Of a stretch of DNA of 64,000 nucleotides, positions 49,170 through 58,600 are shown in pieces (the first letter of the stretch is position 1; the number at the start of each line of letters is the position of its first letter). Below the pieces are notes generated by a model. The model saw only the letters and a program-made list of their open reading frames with translations. It made no database searches and was not told the DNA's origin. A program made the translations under genes and the position numbers. Source of the DNA: Nitratireductor indicus C115 (lineage in GTDB: Bacteria > Pseudomonadota > Alphaproteobacteria > Rhizobiales > Rhizobiaceae); NCBI RefSeq assembly GCF_000300515.1, contig NZ_AMSI01000003.1, forward strand, positions 62,001 to 126,000. The letters run 5' to 3'.

Positions 49170-49832
49170 TCAGCGGCCGAGGATCCGCTTCACCTTCGAG
49201 CAATATGCGGAAGAGACGGGGTTCATGCGCTTGGCGCCATGACCCGCATTGTAGCGCAGGATCGTTCCGCAGGTATTGCCGCCGCTGAGCTTGTGCGCCT
49301 TGGCAAGATACTTCATGCCGTATTTGACATTGGTATCGGGATTGTAGAGGCCCTTGGCCGAACCCGTGTACCCAAGCATGCGGGCAGTTGACGGCTTGAT
49401 CTGCATCAGGCCGATTTCGCCGGCACGGCCCCGCGCATTGGCGCGATAATTGCTCTCGATGCGGATAACGGCATGGGCCAGCGAAACCGGAACCCCATAG
49501 GCCGAGGCATACCGCGCGACAATGGTCTGGTAGGAGACGCCCTTGGCAGACTTTGTGACGGTGGACTTGGCGGCAATCGACTTGCCTGACACCTTCTTGG
49601 TGCTGATGGACGCAGTGGTCGTCTTGTCGACATTTGCCGGGCGTCCGCCACGAATGAGATCGCGCAGGAACGACCCGCCCGCGCCTTCCTTGCCTGCATC
49701 CGCTTCCTGCTGCCTCTTCTTGGCCGAGAAGATTGCGATTTGTTGCGCAACGTCCGGCGTATCTTCAGCATGAGACAAAGATACAGTGGCGCTGACAGCG
49801 AATGCTGCCGCGAGAAGGATTTTGATTTTCAT
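49170..49832 (-). CDS. Lytic transglycosylase, SLT domain
   Basis: This periplasmic enzyme cleaves the glycan strands of peptidoglycan. The 220-residue protein has a signal peptide (residues 1-22, ending SLSHA) and a Lys/Ser/Thr-rich linker. An SLT domain from about residue 100 has the catalytic Glu 126 in RIESNYRANARGRAGEIGLMQIKP and a C-terminal GGNTCGTILRYNAGHG. The start at 49832 gives the intact signal. The family is related to virulence-type small transglycosylases; the enzyme class is certain, the particular role is not. Confidence 0.9.
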   Translation of the reverse strand: MKIKILLAAAFAVSATVSLSHAEDTPDVAQQIAIFSAKKRQQEADAGKEGAGGSFLRDLIRGGRPANVDKTTTASISTKKVSGKSIAAKSTVTKSAKGVSYQTIVARYASAYGVPVSLAHAVIRIESNYRANARGRAGEIGLMQIKPSTARMLGYTGSAKGLYNPDTNVKYGMKYLAKAHKLSGGNTCGTILRYNAGHGAKRMNPVSSAYCSKVKRILGR

Positions 49833-49957
49833 TTCGACCCGTGAATTCTTGCCGCGACTTTGATGCGCAGCTGTTGCTTTCAATGTGTGGGAAGCTCGGA
49901 GCCACGCCCCTCAACTTCAATGCGGCTGGCTGTTTCGCAGCCGAAGAGGAAACAAAA

Positions 49958-50032
49958 ATGGCCGCTCAATTCAAAAAGAATTACACATTGAAACAGGCGC
50001 TTGAAGAAGAACCCGAGGGTTACATGGAGTAA
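49958..50032 (+). CDS. Possible 24-residue small protein
   Basis: ATG 49958 follows GAGGAA at a six-base distance and opens a 24-codon frame rich in Lys, Glu and Gln (MAAQFKKNYTLKQALEEEPE). A short dyad (CGGCT/AGCCG, 49923-49943) lies just upstream. It runs antisense into the last 13 bases of the amidase gene. No homologue is known to me; chance is a real possibility. Confidence 0.3.
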   Translation: MAAQFKKNYTLKQALEEEPEGYME

Positions 50033-50802
50033 TTTTCTGCATCTGGCAATGAATCCAGAAGCCCCCTCAAGGTTCCGCAAGTCGAAAGATCAGCAACACC
50101 ATCAACCTGTGCGGGTCGAAAATGCCTCTGAAAGGCTTGCACAACCGCAGACAAAGATGGATCAAAAAACCCTTCTTTTTCAACATCATAGCCATAACGC
50201 GCGAGCATTCGCCTGAGCCCGTCGACAGCCGCCCCCCGATCTCCCTCCTGCAGGATTTTGCCCGGTGTGACCGGCACCGGAAGCACGTAGTGCCCCACTC
50301 CGGCAGCAGCCAGAACATGCCATGGAAATCGCTCGCCCGGATCGATCTTGCGTCCCGGCGCGGTGTCGGAATGGGCGAGAACGCGGTGCGGAAAAATACG
50401 GTGGCGCCGACAAATGTCGCCAGAAAGCCTGATTACCGCCTCGATCTGGGCATCGGGGAAACCCGGAAATCCGTGCAATGGCCCGGCATTGACGATCTCT
50501 ATGCCGATGGAAAACGAGTTTACATCGTCGACCCCGCCCCAGGAGCCACGCCCCGCATGCCAGGCCCTGTCGGCTTCGCGCACCATCTGCACGATGCGTC
50601 CGTCTTCGTGAACGATGTAGTGAGAAGAGACCTCGCTGCGCGGGTCGCAGAGCCAGGCCTGCGCGCCTTCTCCCGTCTCCATGCCCGTATAATGAAGGAT
50701 CAGCGCATCGGGCTTTCTGGCGCCACGCCGCATCCCGAAATTGGGAGACATCGCCACCTCGGCGCCGGCATAATCGGGCTGAAACACAGCATCCGCGCTC
50801 AC
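50020..50802 (-). CDS. N-acetylmuramoyl-L-alanine amidase (Amidase_2) with peptidoglycan-binding domain
   Basis: It cuts the amide bond between MurNAc and the stem peptide. The 260-residue protein has an AmpD/AmiD-like Amidase_2 domain (about 25-170). Zinc ligands are visible in ILHYTGM (His 37), in the RAWHAGRGSWGG region, and in HSDTAPGRKIDPG (His and Asp). A PG_binding_1 domain follows (about 185-250: LQEGDRGAAVDGLRRMLARYGY). No signal peptide is evident, which suggests a cytoplasmic recycling role like AmpD. It starts with GTG, overlapping the TerB-J gene stop by four bases (GTGA). Confidence 0.9.
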   Translation of the reverse strand: MSADAVFQPDYAGAEVAMSPNFGMRRGARKPDALILHYTGMETGEGAQAWLCDPRSEVSSHYIVHEDGRIVQMVREADRAWHAGRGSWGGVDDVNSFSIGIEIVNAGPLHGFPGFPDAQIEAVIRLSGDICRRHRIFPHRVLAHSDTAPGRKIDPGERFPWHVLAAAGVGHYVLPVPVTPGKILQEGDRGAAVDGLRRMLARYGYDVEKEGFFDPSLSAVVQAFQRHFRPAQVDGVADLSTCGTLRGLLDSLPDAENYSM

Positions 50803-51509
50803 GCGCCCACCCTTGCCTTTTCGATGCTCTCGAAGGCCGCATTGATCGCAGCAACCCGTGTATTGGCGATCGCGAGAAATTCCTCGGGCACTCCGCGCGC
50901 GATCAGCCTGTCGGGGTGGTTCTCCGAGACCAGTTTGCGATACCGCCTTTTCACCTCGTCGAAACTCGATCCCCGCTCCACGCCAAGCACCAGGTAGGGA
51001 TCACCCTCACCCATGATGGCATGGCGCGAGAGAAGCTGTTCGAAATGATCCTCCTCGATACGGAAAATGTCGGCAACGCGTCGCAGGAAGTCGGTTTCCC
51101 GTTCGTGGATTACCCCATCGGCCTTGGCAATGTGAAACAGTGCATCGAGAATATCCTCGAGCATCATGCAATTGGGCCCTTCGGAACCGCAAAGACCTGC
51201 CATCTGCTGCGCATAGGCCTCGAAGCCTGCAACATCCTGCTGGGCCAGACGATATAGCCGCGTCACATTGGCCATCTCCTGCTGCGGCACGGAGAAGATT
51301 TCATGGAAGGCCTGTATTTCATCAGGTGTCACGACGCCGTCGGCCTTCGCCATTTTCGCCGAAAGAGCGATGATGGCGATGGAGAACGCCACCCGCCTGC
51401 GCAAGTGCGGGTCGCCCTCGAACACGGTGCGGATCGCTTCGACCATGGCCGAAAGCGCACTCCCCGGCGCTCGGGTTATGAAGTCGGTGATGCGGGCCCA
51501 GAACGTCAT
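50799..51509 (-). CDS. TerB-like/DnaJ (DjlA-type) co-chaperone
   Basis: The 236-residue protein combines an N-terminal TerB helical domain (about 40-150; AFSIAIIALSAKMAKADGVVTPDEI and ALFHIAKADGVIHERETDFL) with a C-terminal J domain (about 165-230) holding the HPD triad in SENHPDRL. J domains stimulate DnaK ATPase; TerB domains bind metals or membranes. DjlA of enterobacteria has the same order behind a membrane helix, which is only weakly suggested here. It is coupled by overlap to the amidase gene. Confidence 0.88.
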   Translation of the reverse strand: MTFWARITDFITRAPGSALSAMVEAIRTVFEGDPHLRRRVAFSIAIIALSAKMAKADGVVTPDEIQAFHEIFSVPQQEMANVTRLYRLAQQDVAGFEAYAQQMAGLCGSEGPNCMMLEDILDALFHIAKADGVIHERETDFLRRVADIFRIEEDHFEQLLSRHAIMGEGDPYLVLGVERGSSFDEVKRRYRKLVSENHPDRLIARGVPEEFLAIANTRVAAINAAFESIEKARVGA

Positions 51510-51520
51510 GCCCGTCTTCT

Positions 51521-51575
51521 AGAACATTTTGCGTCAAGGCGAAATCGCTCAAATCCTTCACGGACGGGCAATCAT
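51521..51575 (+). repeat. Intergenic palindromic repeat, copy G (degenerate)
   Basis: AGAACATTTTGCGTCAAGGCGAAATCGC keeps the head and part of the centre; the AAATGCG tail is lost. It lies between the TerB-J gene start and the lipoprotein terminator. Confidence 0.55.
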
Positions 51576-51598
51576 GACGCATGCCTCAACGACAAGAA

Positions 51599-51627
51599 GC
51601 CGGCAGGAACGTCGCGTTCCCGCCGGC
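51599..51627 (-). terminator. Terminator hairpin after small lipoprotein gene
   Basis: A 13-bp stem with one mismatch (GCCGGC...CG / CG...GCCGGC) and a 3-base loop, followed on the minus strand by TTCTTG. It begins about 30 bases after the lipoprotein stop. The stem is strong and the U-run is poor. Confidence 0.6.
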
Positions 51628-51655
51628 TCTTCTGTCACCCTGAAGAGGACGGAGA

Positions 51656-51862
51656 TTACTGCTGCATCGTGTCCTGGCCCTGAGGGGCAGTACCTGTAGC
51701 GTCAGGCGCAGTGGCGTCCGGCGTTGCCGAAGGCTGCTCCATCGGAGCGGTATCCTGCTGCGTGGGCTCGACGCTCTGCGTTGTGGTGTTGTCGCCCTCG
51801 CTGCAGGCGGCAAGGCCCAGAAGAGCGAAACCGGAAACGGCGGCAATAAGGATCTTTTTCAT
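51656..51862 (-). CDS. Small lipoprotein, Thr/Gln/Pro-rich
   Basis: The 68-residue product has a clear lipoprotein signal (MKKILIAAVSGFALLGLAAC, lipobox Cys 20). About 48 disordered residues follow, rich in Thr, Gln, Pro, Ala and Asp with the near-repeats PDATAPDATG. It should be anchored in the outer or inner membrane. A good ribosome site (GGAGAG) and its own terminator suggest a single-gene unit. I do not recognise a family; disordered small lipoproteins like this are common in Hyphomicrobiales. Confidence 0.75.
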   Translation of the reverse strand: MKKILIAAVSGFALLGLAACSEGDNTTTQSVEPTQQDTAPMEQPSATPDATAPDATGTAPQGQDTMQQ

Positions 51863-52004
51863 AATAACTCTCCATTATGCGCGTCACTGAGGCGCGGCAT
51901 CGCGCGCCGTACAGCCCTTCAATGCGCGGAATGGAAAGCGGTTTCGTAACGTTCGATGACCACACGTAATAATCGTGGAACGAACAGTCTTCGCCTCTTG
52001 AAAA

Positions 52005-52529
52005 TCAGAGACTGGTCGCGCTGCGCGCCGCCTGATCATATTGCCCCGAAAGCGCATGCATGACGGCAGCAATCCCCGAAAGAGCTTCCTCGTCGAGCTT
52101 GAGACGCTTGGCGCTTGCCACGAGAAGCGCCTCGCGCACCTCATGGTAGCGTTCGCACGCAGCCATGCCGTCAGCCGTCGCCTTGACGGTCTTTTCCTTG
52201 CCTCGGCGCCCGGTCTTCACGAGGCCGAGTGCGGCAAGCTTCTTGATGGCATAGGAAGCCACATGCACGTCCTCGATGTTGAACATCATGCAAAGCTCGG
52301 CAAGCGTCTTCTCGCGCCCTCGATGATTGACGGCGTGAAGGATCTGGACGGCCGTGGGTTGCAGGCCGGGCACGCCGGCCGCCCCCATGCAACGAACCAT
52401 CCAGCGCTCGAAGGAATGGTTCATCACCGTCATGGCGAACTCGATTTCGGAAAGTGCCGGCATGGCGCCCGCAGCCAGATGGGCTGCGGAAACGACAGGG
52501 CCGATCTTCTTTCCTTCCCCGTTCGTCAT
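52005..52529 (-). CDS. MarR-like winged-helix regulator
   Basis: The 174-residue product has a MarR-type winged helix in its middle (about 60-125): LQPTAVQILHAVNHRGREKTLAELCMMFNIEDVHVASYAIKKLAALGLV, then a Lys/Arg wing. It resembles the predicted MarR-family regulators of COG5631. The start at 52529 has GAGG five bases upstream, and this GAGG lies within the end of dctM, whose TAA overlaps the neighbouring ATG at 52532, so the regulator is translationally coupled to the transporter. It may control that operon or the divergent oxoprolinase. Confidence 0.85.
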   Translation of the reverse strand: MTNGEGKKIGPVVSAAHLAAGAMPALSEIEFAMTVMNHSFERWMVRCMGAAGVPGLQPTAVQILHAVNHRGREKTLAELCMMFNIEDVHVASYAIKKLAALGLVKTGRRGKEKTVKATADGMAACERYHEVREALLVASAKRLKLDEEALSGIAAVMHALSGQYDQAARSATSL

Positions 52530-52531
52530 CA

Positions 52532-53836
52532 TTACCTCGCAAGCATTGTCTGCGGCAGCCACAGCGCCAGCTGCGGAAAGAGCACGATCAGCACCACCGC
52601 AACGATCATCATCAGGAAGAACGGCAAGGTCATCGCGGCCACTTTCAAAATGTTATGCCCCGTGAGCCCTTGCAGCACGAACAGGTTGAAGCCGACCGGC
52701 GGCGTTATCTGGCTCATTTCGACCACCAGCACCAGATAGATGCCAAACCAGATGATGTCGAGCCCGGCCGCCTCGATCATCGGCAGGATGACCGACGCAG
52801 TCAGAACGACGATGGAGATCCCGTCGAGAAAGCAGCCGAGTACCACGAAGAAGAGCGTGAGCGCGGCAAGCAGAGCGAAAGGCGAAAACCCCTGCTCCGC
52901 GATGAATTGAGCAAGCGCTCGCGGAATGCCCGTATAGCCCATCGCCACGGTCAGCACGGAAGCGCCCGCAAGAATGAGCACGATCATGCACGAAGTCCGC
53001 GAGGCATTGCGCAGCGCTTCGAGAAAAGTTTCCCGCGAAAGCGTTCCCGTCAGCCAGGAAAGGGCGAGCGAGAGCGCAACTCCCACCACGGCGGCCTCGG
53101 TGGGAGAGGCAAACCCACCATAGATCGAGCCGATCACACCGGCGATCAGGCCAAGAATGGGAAAGAGCCGCCTCGTCTGCCAGATGCGTTCCAGGATCGG
53201 TACGCGCGGATCGGGTTCAGGCATGCGGTCGCGGTTGATGAGGGCCCAGATCGCCGTGTATCCCATGAAAAGCGCGGCCAGCATCATCCCCGGAACAACC
53301 CCGGCAATGAAGAGCCGGGCAATGGATTGCTCTGTCGCCGCGCCATAGACAATCAGGATGATCGAGGGCGGAATAAGGAGTCCCAGCGTGCCGGACCCCG
53401 CCAGCGAGCCGATGGCCATCCGTTCGTCGTAACCGCGCTTTCTGAGTTCGGGCAAGGACATGCGCCCGATGGTAGCCGTAGTGGCGGCAGACGATCCGGA
53501 CACCGCAGCGAAGATGGCGCAGCCAAGGATGTTCACATGCAGGAGCCTGCCCGGCAGACGCCGCATCCAGGGTGCAAGGCCGGCGAACATGTCCTCGGCA
53601 AGACGCGTGCGGAATAGGATTTCCCCCATCCAGATGAACATGGGAAGAGCCGCCAGGTCCCAGGAATTGATGGAACCCCAGACCGTCGTCGCCATCACGG
53701 CTCCCGGCGGCACCGAAACCATCAGGAAAATGGCAAGGAGACCGGCGACCATCAGCGCCAGCGCAACCCAGAGCCCGGAAGCCAGAAGCGCCAGAAGAAC
53801 GACGCCAAGCGTCAGAGAAATCGAAGCCAGATCCAT
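52532..53836 (-). CDS. TRAP transporter large permease (DctM type)
   Basis: DctM forms the sodium-driven transport channel of the TRAP system. The 434-residue protein has about twelve membrane helices and the family motifs ALPMFIWMGEILFRTRLAEDMF, AVSGSSAATTATIGRMSLPE, GSGTLGLLIPPSIILIVYG and ITPPVGFNLFVLQGL. It starts at 53836, overlapping the dctQ stop (ATGA). The length is normal. Confidence 0.93.
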   Translation of the reverse strand: MDLASISLTLGVVLLALLASGLWVALALMVAGLLAIFLMVSVPPGAVMATTVWGSINSWDLAALPMFIWMGEILFRTRLAEDMFAGLAPWMRRLPGRLLHVNILGCAIFAAVSGSSAATTATIGRMSLPELRKRGYDERMAIGSLAGSGTLGLLIPPSIILIVYGAATEQSIARLFIAGVVPGMMLAALFMGYTAIWALINRDRMPEPDPRVPILERIWQTRRLFPILGLIAGVIGSIYGGFASPTEAAVVGVALSLALSWLTGTLSRETFLEALRNASRTSCMIVLILAGASVLTVAMGYTGIPRALAQFIAEQGFSPFALLAALTLFFVVLGCFLDGISIVVLTASVILPMIEAAGLDIIWFGIYLVLVVEMSQITPPVGFNLFVLQGLTGHNILKVAAMTLPFFLMMIVAVVLIVLFPQLALWLPQTMLAR

Positions 53837-54393
53837 CAAATCTCCTCCGCCGCCTGCACCTCGGAGCTGGCGTAGGATGCCTGCCCCCCGCGCAGCAGCG
53901 TCACGAGGTCGTCGAGGAGGGCAATCGCGAAGACACCGATACCTCCCGCCATCACAGCCTGCGGAATCCATAGCGGGATCGGGATGATCCCGTAGGAAAG
54001 TTCATTGAAACGATGGCTGTCGATGGCAAGTTTAGCTGCATAATAGAAGAAGAACGAGGCAAGAGCCGCCGCCACGCACAGCACCGCGATTTCCGCGACC
54101 CGCCTCATCTTCTCGGGCATTGCACCGATCGCCAGTGTCACGCGGATCTGAACGCCGCCGCGCAGCGATCCGGCCAGCGCCAGAAAGGACGCGCCGACAA
54201 GAAGAAAGCCGGCGATTTCAGCAAGAGAAGGTACCAGAAACCCATAAGGGGGCATGCCCATCAATTTAAGGATCGTGTCCAGCACACGCCCCAGAACCTG
54301 GGCGAATACCAGAAGTCCGATGGCGCAAAGCGCAGCCATGGCAAGCCATTCGGCAATACCATAGAGGCCGTCGAGTAATTTTCGCATCGTCAT
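53836..54393 (-). CDS. TRAP transporter small permease (DctQ type)
   Basis: DctQ partners DctM in the membrane. The 185-residue protein has four helices (near residues 13-33, 50-70, 85-110 and 130-155) and the usual FLLVGASFLALAGSLRGGVQIRVTL segment in the middle. The start at 54393 has GGGAG just upstream; ATG 54387 is also possible. It follows dctP after a hairpin. Confidence 0.9.
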   Translation of the reverse strand: MTMRKLLDGLYGIAEWLAMAALCAIGLLVFAQVLGRVLDTILKLMGMPPYGFLVPSLAEIAGFLLVGASFLALAGSLRGGVQIRVTLAIGAMPEKMRRVAEIAVLCVAAALASFFFYYAAKLAIDSHRFNELSYGIIPIPLWIPQAVMAGGIGVFAIALLDDLVTLLRGGQASYASSEVQAAEEI

Positions 54394-54440
54394 GAACTCC
54401 CGCTTCGACGAATGCAGCCCGCTTTCGGCAGGCAGAGAGA

Positions 54441-54464
54441 GCCGGACGGTTGGTTCCGCCCGGC
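54441..54464 (-). terminator. Hairpin between dctP and dctQ
   Basis: On the minus-strand RNA, CCGGGCGG-AACCAA-CCGUCCGG forms an 8-bp stem with one G-U pair and no U-run. It lies 16 bases after the dctP stop. Such stems often let the binding protein be made in excess of the permeases. Confidence 0.5.
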
Positions 54465-54479
54465 CCCGGGTCAAAGCGG

Positions 54480-55463
54480 TCAGTTCTTGTAGGCGTCGAG
54501 GACAGCCTTGCCCTCATCGCCGGCCTTCGCAGCCCATTCCTCAGCCATGGTCGCACCGATTTTGGCAAGGCCTTCCTTAAGCTCGGGCGTCGGCGTGGTC
54601 ACGGTGATGCCGTTGTCCTTCAATTCCTGGGTCTTTTCTTCCGTCTCCTTGACGGAAGCTTCCCAGCCGCGCGTCTCGGCAGTGGCTGCGGCTTCGAGCA
54701 CGGCCTTCTGCTGGTCCTCGGGCAGAGCCTGGAAGGCGGCCTTGTTGACGAACACCATATTACGCGGCAGCCAGGCCTGGGCATCGGAATAATGGGAGAG
54801 AAAATCCCACACCTTCGAATTCGCGCCAGTCGACGGCGAGGTCACCATGGCCTCCACACGCCCCGTGGCAAAAGCGGTCGGCAGATCCGGCACTTCGACC
54901 TGTGTGGGCAGCGAACCCGCAAGCTGCGCAAGACGCTCGGTCGCCGCATTGTAGGCGCGCATCTTGAGCCCCTTCAGGTCCTCGACCTTGCTGATTTCCT
55001 TTTTCGTGTAGATGCCCTGCGGCGGCCACGGAACGGAGAACAGAAGCTGCAGGCCCTGCCCGTCGAGCTTCTTGGCAAGCGCATCCTTGGAAGCGGCGTA
55101 AAGCTTCTTGGCGTCATCATAGCTCGTGGCCAGGAAGGGAATGGAATCGGCCTCGTAGATCGGGTCTTCGTTGGAAAGGCGTGAACCGAGGATTTCGCCG
55201 ATCTGCGCAAGTCCCTGACGCACGGCGTTCTTGATGTCGGGATGCTTGAAGAGCGAACCGTTGGAATGGACCGTGATGACGAGTTCGCCATTCGTCGCAG
55301 CCTTCACATCGTCTGCGAACTGGGCAATGTTCTGGGTATGGAAATTCGTATCGCCATAGGGCACCGGCATATCCCACTTGGTCTCCGCCCAGGCTCCCCC
55401 CGTCAAGGCGGACGAAAAACCGATGGCGGCTGCGAGGACTGCGGATTTCGCAAGATATTTCAT
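54480..55463 (-). CDS. TRAP transporter solute-binding protein (DctP type)
   Basis: DctP captures an organic acid in the periplasm and delivers it to DctQM. The 327-residue protein has a signal peptide (residues 1-26, ending GGAWA) and the DctP fold, with RAYNAATERLAQLAGSLPTQV (the substrate-binding Arg region near residue 170) and FATGRVEAMVTSPSTG. The start at 55463 has GGGAG seven bases upstream. The ligand is unknown; the divergent oxoprolinase suggests a 5-oxoproline- or hydantoin-like compound. Confidence 0.92.
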   Translation of the reverse strand: MKYLAKSAVLAAAIGFSSALTGGAWAETKWDMPVPYGDTNFHTQNIAQFADDVKAATNGELVITVHSNGSLFKHPDIKNAVRQGLAQIGEILGSRLSNEDPIYEADSIPFLATSYDDAKKLYAASKDALAKKLDGQGLQLLFSVPWPPQGIYTKKEISKVEDLKGLKMRAYNAATERLAQLAGSLPTQVEVPDLPTAFATGRVEAMVTSPSTGANSKVWDFLSHYSDAQAWLPRNMVFVNKAAFQALPEDQQKAVLEAAATAETRGWEASVKETEEKTQELKDNGITVTTPTPELKEGLAKIGATMAEEWAAKAGDEGKAVLDAYKN

Positions 55464-55535
55464 TTTGCTGCTCCCATTTGTTTGCTGCGCCACTCCATTG
55501 CGTAGCGAAATGCCAGACTGTCACACACATATAAT

Positions 55536-55556
55536 ATGTCAACAATTTATTGACGT
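55536..55556. promoter_or_regulatory. Operator candidate between TRAP and oxoprolinase genes
   Basis: ATGTCAA-N7-TTGACGT is a 7-bp dyad with one mismatch in an AT-rich stretch, 73 bases before dctP and 54 before the oxoprolinase start. Size and location suit a GntR- or MarR-type repressor serving both directions. Confidence 0.5.
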
Positions 55557-55609
55557 TTTGTCCATGACGTGTTTCTCCTGTCATGGAGTTTAGTGCGAAG
55601 GAACACGCC

Positions 55610-58600
55610 ATGACAGCAGGGAAATGGGATTTCTGGATCGACCGCGGCGGCACGTTCACCGACGTCATAGGCAAGGATCCGGAGGGCGGGCTGCATGCAC
55701 GCAAGCTGCTTTCGGAAAACCCCGAGGCCTACGCAGACGCCGGCATTCAGGGCATTCGCGACCATCTGGGCGTCGCCCCCGGCGCGCCGATGCCGTCAGC
55801 GCGCATCGGCGACGTCAAGATGGGCACCACGGTTGCCACCAACGCACTTCTTGAGCGCAAGGGCGACCGCGTCGCTCTCCTGATCACGAAAGGCTTCCGT
55901 GACGCGTTGCGCATCGCCTATCAGGCCCGCCCCGACATCTTCGCCAAGGAAATCATTCTTCCCGAGCAGCTTTATGAGCGCGTCATCGAGGTGCCGGAGC
56001 GCCTGCGTGTGGATGGCACAGTCGAAACTGCGCTTGATCTGGACGTCGTGAAGGGCGAGATCGCCGCCGCCCGTGCGGATGGGATCGACGCGATCGCCAT
56101 TGTCTTCATGCATTCGTGGAAATATCCCGAACATGAGAAAGCGGCAGCAAGTCTTTGCCGCGATTCCGGTTTCTCTCAGGTTTCCGTCAGCCACGAGACC
56201 TCGCCGCTGATCAAGCTCGTCGGGCGGGGCGACACCACCGTCGTGGATGCCTATCTCTCTCCGATCCTCGCCCGCTATGTAAACCGCGTGGCCACGGAAC
56301 TGGGCGTCACGGAAGGCGATCAGGGTCCAAGCCTGAAATTCATGATGTCGTCGGGCGGCCTCACCGCCGCCGACAAGTTCCAGGGCAAGGACGCCATCCT
56401 GTCCGGTCCTGCCGGCGGCGTTGTCGGCATGGTGGAAACTGCTCGCCTTGCCGGTTTCGACAAGGTGATCGGCTTCGACATGGGTGGCACCTCGACCGAT
56501 GTCACCCATTATGATGGCGAATATGAGCGCGCATTCGACACGGAAGTCGCCGGCGTGCGCATCCGCGCGCCGATGATGCGCATCCACACGGTCGCCGCCG
56601 GCGGCGGTTCGATCCTGCATTATGAGGACAACCGCCTGAAGGTCGGCCCGGATTCGGCGGGCGCAAACCCCGGCCCCGCCTGCTATCGCCGTGGCGGCCC
56701 GCTCGCCGTCACCGACGCGAATGTCATGCTGGGCAAGCTGCAGCCCGATTTCTTCCCTGCCATTTTCGGCCCCGATCAGGACCAGCCACTCGATGTCGAC
56801 GCCGTGCGCGTCCGCTTCACGGAACTTGCCGGCAAGCTCGGCGATGGCCGCCCACCCGAGGCTGTGGCCGAAGGCTTCATCACGATCGCAGTGGAGAACA
56901 TGGCGAACGCGGTGAAGAAGATTTCGGTGCAGCGCGGCTACGACGTGACCGGATATCTTCTCAACTGCTTCGGCGGTGCCGGCGGACAGCACGCCTGTCT
57001 CGTCGCCGATGCGCTGGGCATGGAAGCCGTGCTCATCCACCCCATGTCCGGCCTCCTCTCGGCCTATGGCATCGGCCTTGCGACCGTTTTCGCCTCACGC
57101 CAGCAGGCGCTTCTGAAGCCCTTCGAGGAAAGATCGCTCGGCGCCATCGAGGCGCTTGCGGCAACGCTGCGCGAGGATGTCCGCGCCGAACTCGCCGATC
57201 AGGGCATCCTTGGCGAACGCATCGCCTGGCGAACCAAGCTTGAAATCCGCTATGACGGCACCGACACCACCCTGCCCGTCGCCTTCGACGACGCTTCGCT
57301 CGATACGGCCAGAATAGCCTTCGAGGCAGCCCACAAGGCCCAGTTTGGTTTCGTCTACGACAACAAGCCGATGGTCGTCGAAGCCGTCAGCGTCGAAGGG
57401 CTCGATGCCAGTGACGGCAAGCCTCAGGAGAAAAGAAACGCTATCAAGGATTCGCGCCCTGAAGCACGCGAAACGCGCCGCGTTTTCTGCGACGGCACCT
57501 GGCACGAGGCGGGCGTTTTCCGCCGCGCCGAGCTCTCCCATGGCGCAAAAGTGTCCGGCCCTGCCCTCATCATCGAGGCAAACCAGACCATCGTCGTGGA
57601 GCCGGGCTGGCAGGCCGAGATCACCGAGCTCGACCATGTGCTCATGCGCCGCGTCGAAAAGAAGGCGCGCATGGCCGCCCTCGGCACCGAGGCCGACCCG
57701 GTGATGCTGGAGGTCTTCAACAACCTCTTCATGTCGATTGCCGAGCAGATGGGCGTCACGCTCCAGAACACGGCCTATTCGGTCAACATCAAGGAAAGGC
57801 TCGACTTTTCCTGCGCCGTCTTCGACCGAAACGGCGCGCTGGTCGCCAACGCGCCGCACATGCCGGTGCATCTGGGCTCCATGGACCGCTCGGTGGAAAC
57901 CATCATCAGGCTGAACGAAGGCAGGATCCGCCCCGGCGACGTGTTCGCCCTGAACGCCCCCTATAATGGCGGCACCCATCTGCCAGACATCACCGTCGTG
58001 ACACCCGTCTTCGACGATGCCGGCGAAAACATCCTGTTCTATACCGCCTCGCGCGGCCATCATGCGGATGTCGGCGGCACCGCCCCCGGTTCCATGACGC
58101 CGCTCGCCACCACGGTGGACGAGGAAGGCGTGCTCTTCGACAATTTCCATCTGGTCGAGGGTGGGCGGTTCCGGGAGAAGGAACTACATACCCTCCTCAC
58201 CGACCATCCTTATCCGGCGCGCAATCCGCACCAGAACATCGCCGACCTGAAGGCACAGATCGCCGCCAACGAGAAGGGTGTGGCGGAACTGCGCAAAATG
58301 ATCGACCAGTTCGGTCTGGAGGTCGTCGAGGCCTATATGGGGCATGTCCAGGACAACGCCGCAGAAGCCGTGCGCCGGGTCCTGGAGCGCCTTCCGGACG
58401 CCTCCCAATACGAATATCCGACCGACACCGGCCAGGTGATCCGGGTCAGGATCAGCATCGACCGCGACAAGCGCGAGGCGACGGTGGATTTTACCGGCAC
58501 CTCGATGGTGGAGAAGAACAATTTCAACGCCCCCGAGCCAGTGACCCGGGCCGCCGTTCTCTATGCTTTCCGCGTGATGGTGGAGGGTTCGATCCCGATG

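Noticed and set aside
48651-49288. Protein-coding frames across 48.7-49.2 kb
   Set aside because: The region is the RNase P RNA; open frames there are by-products of its GC-rich stems.
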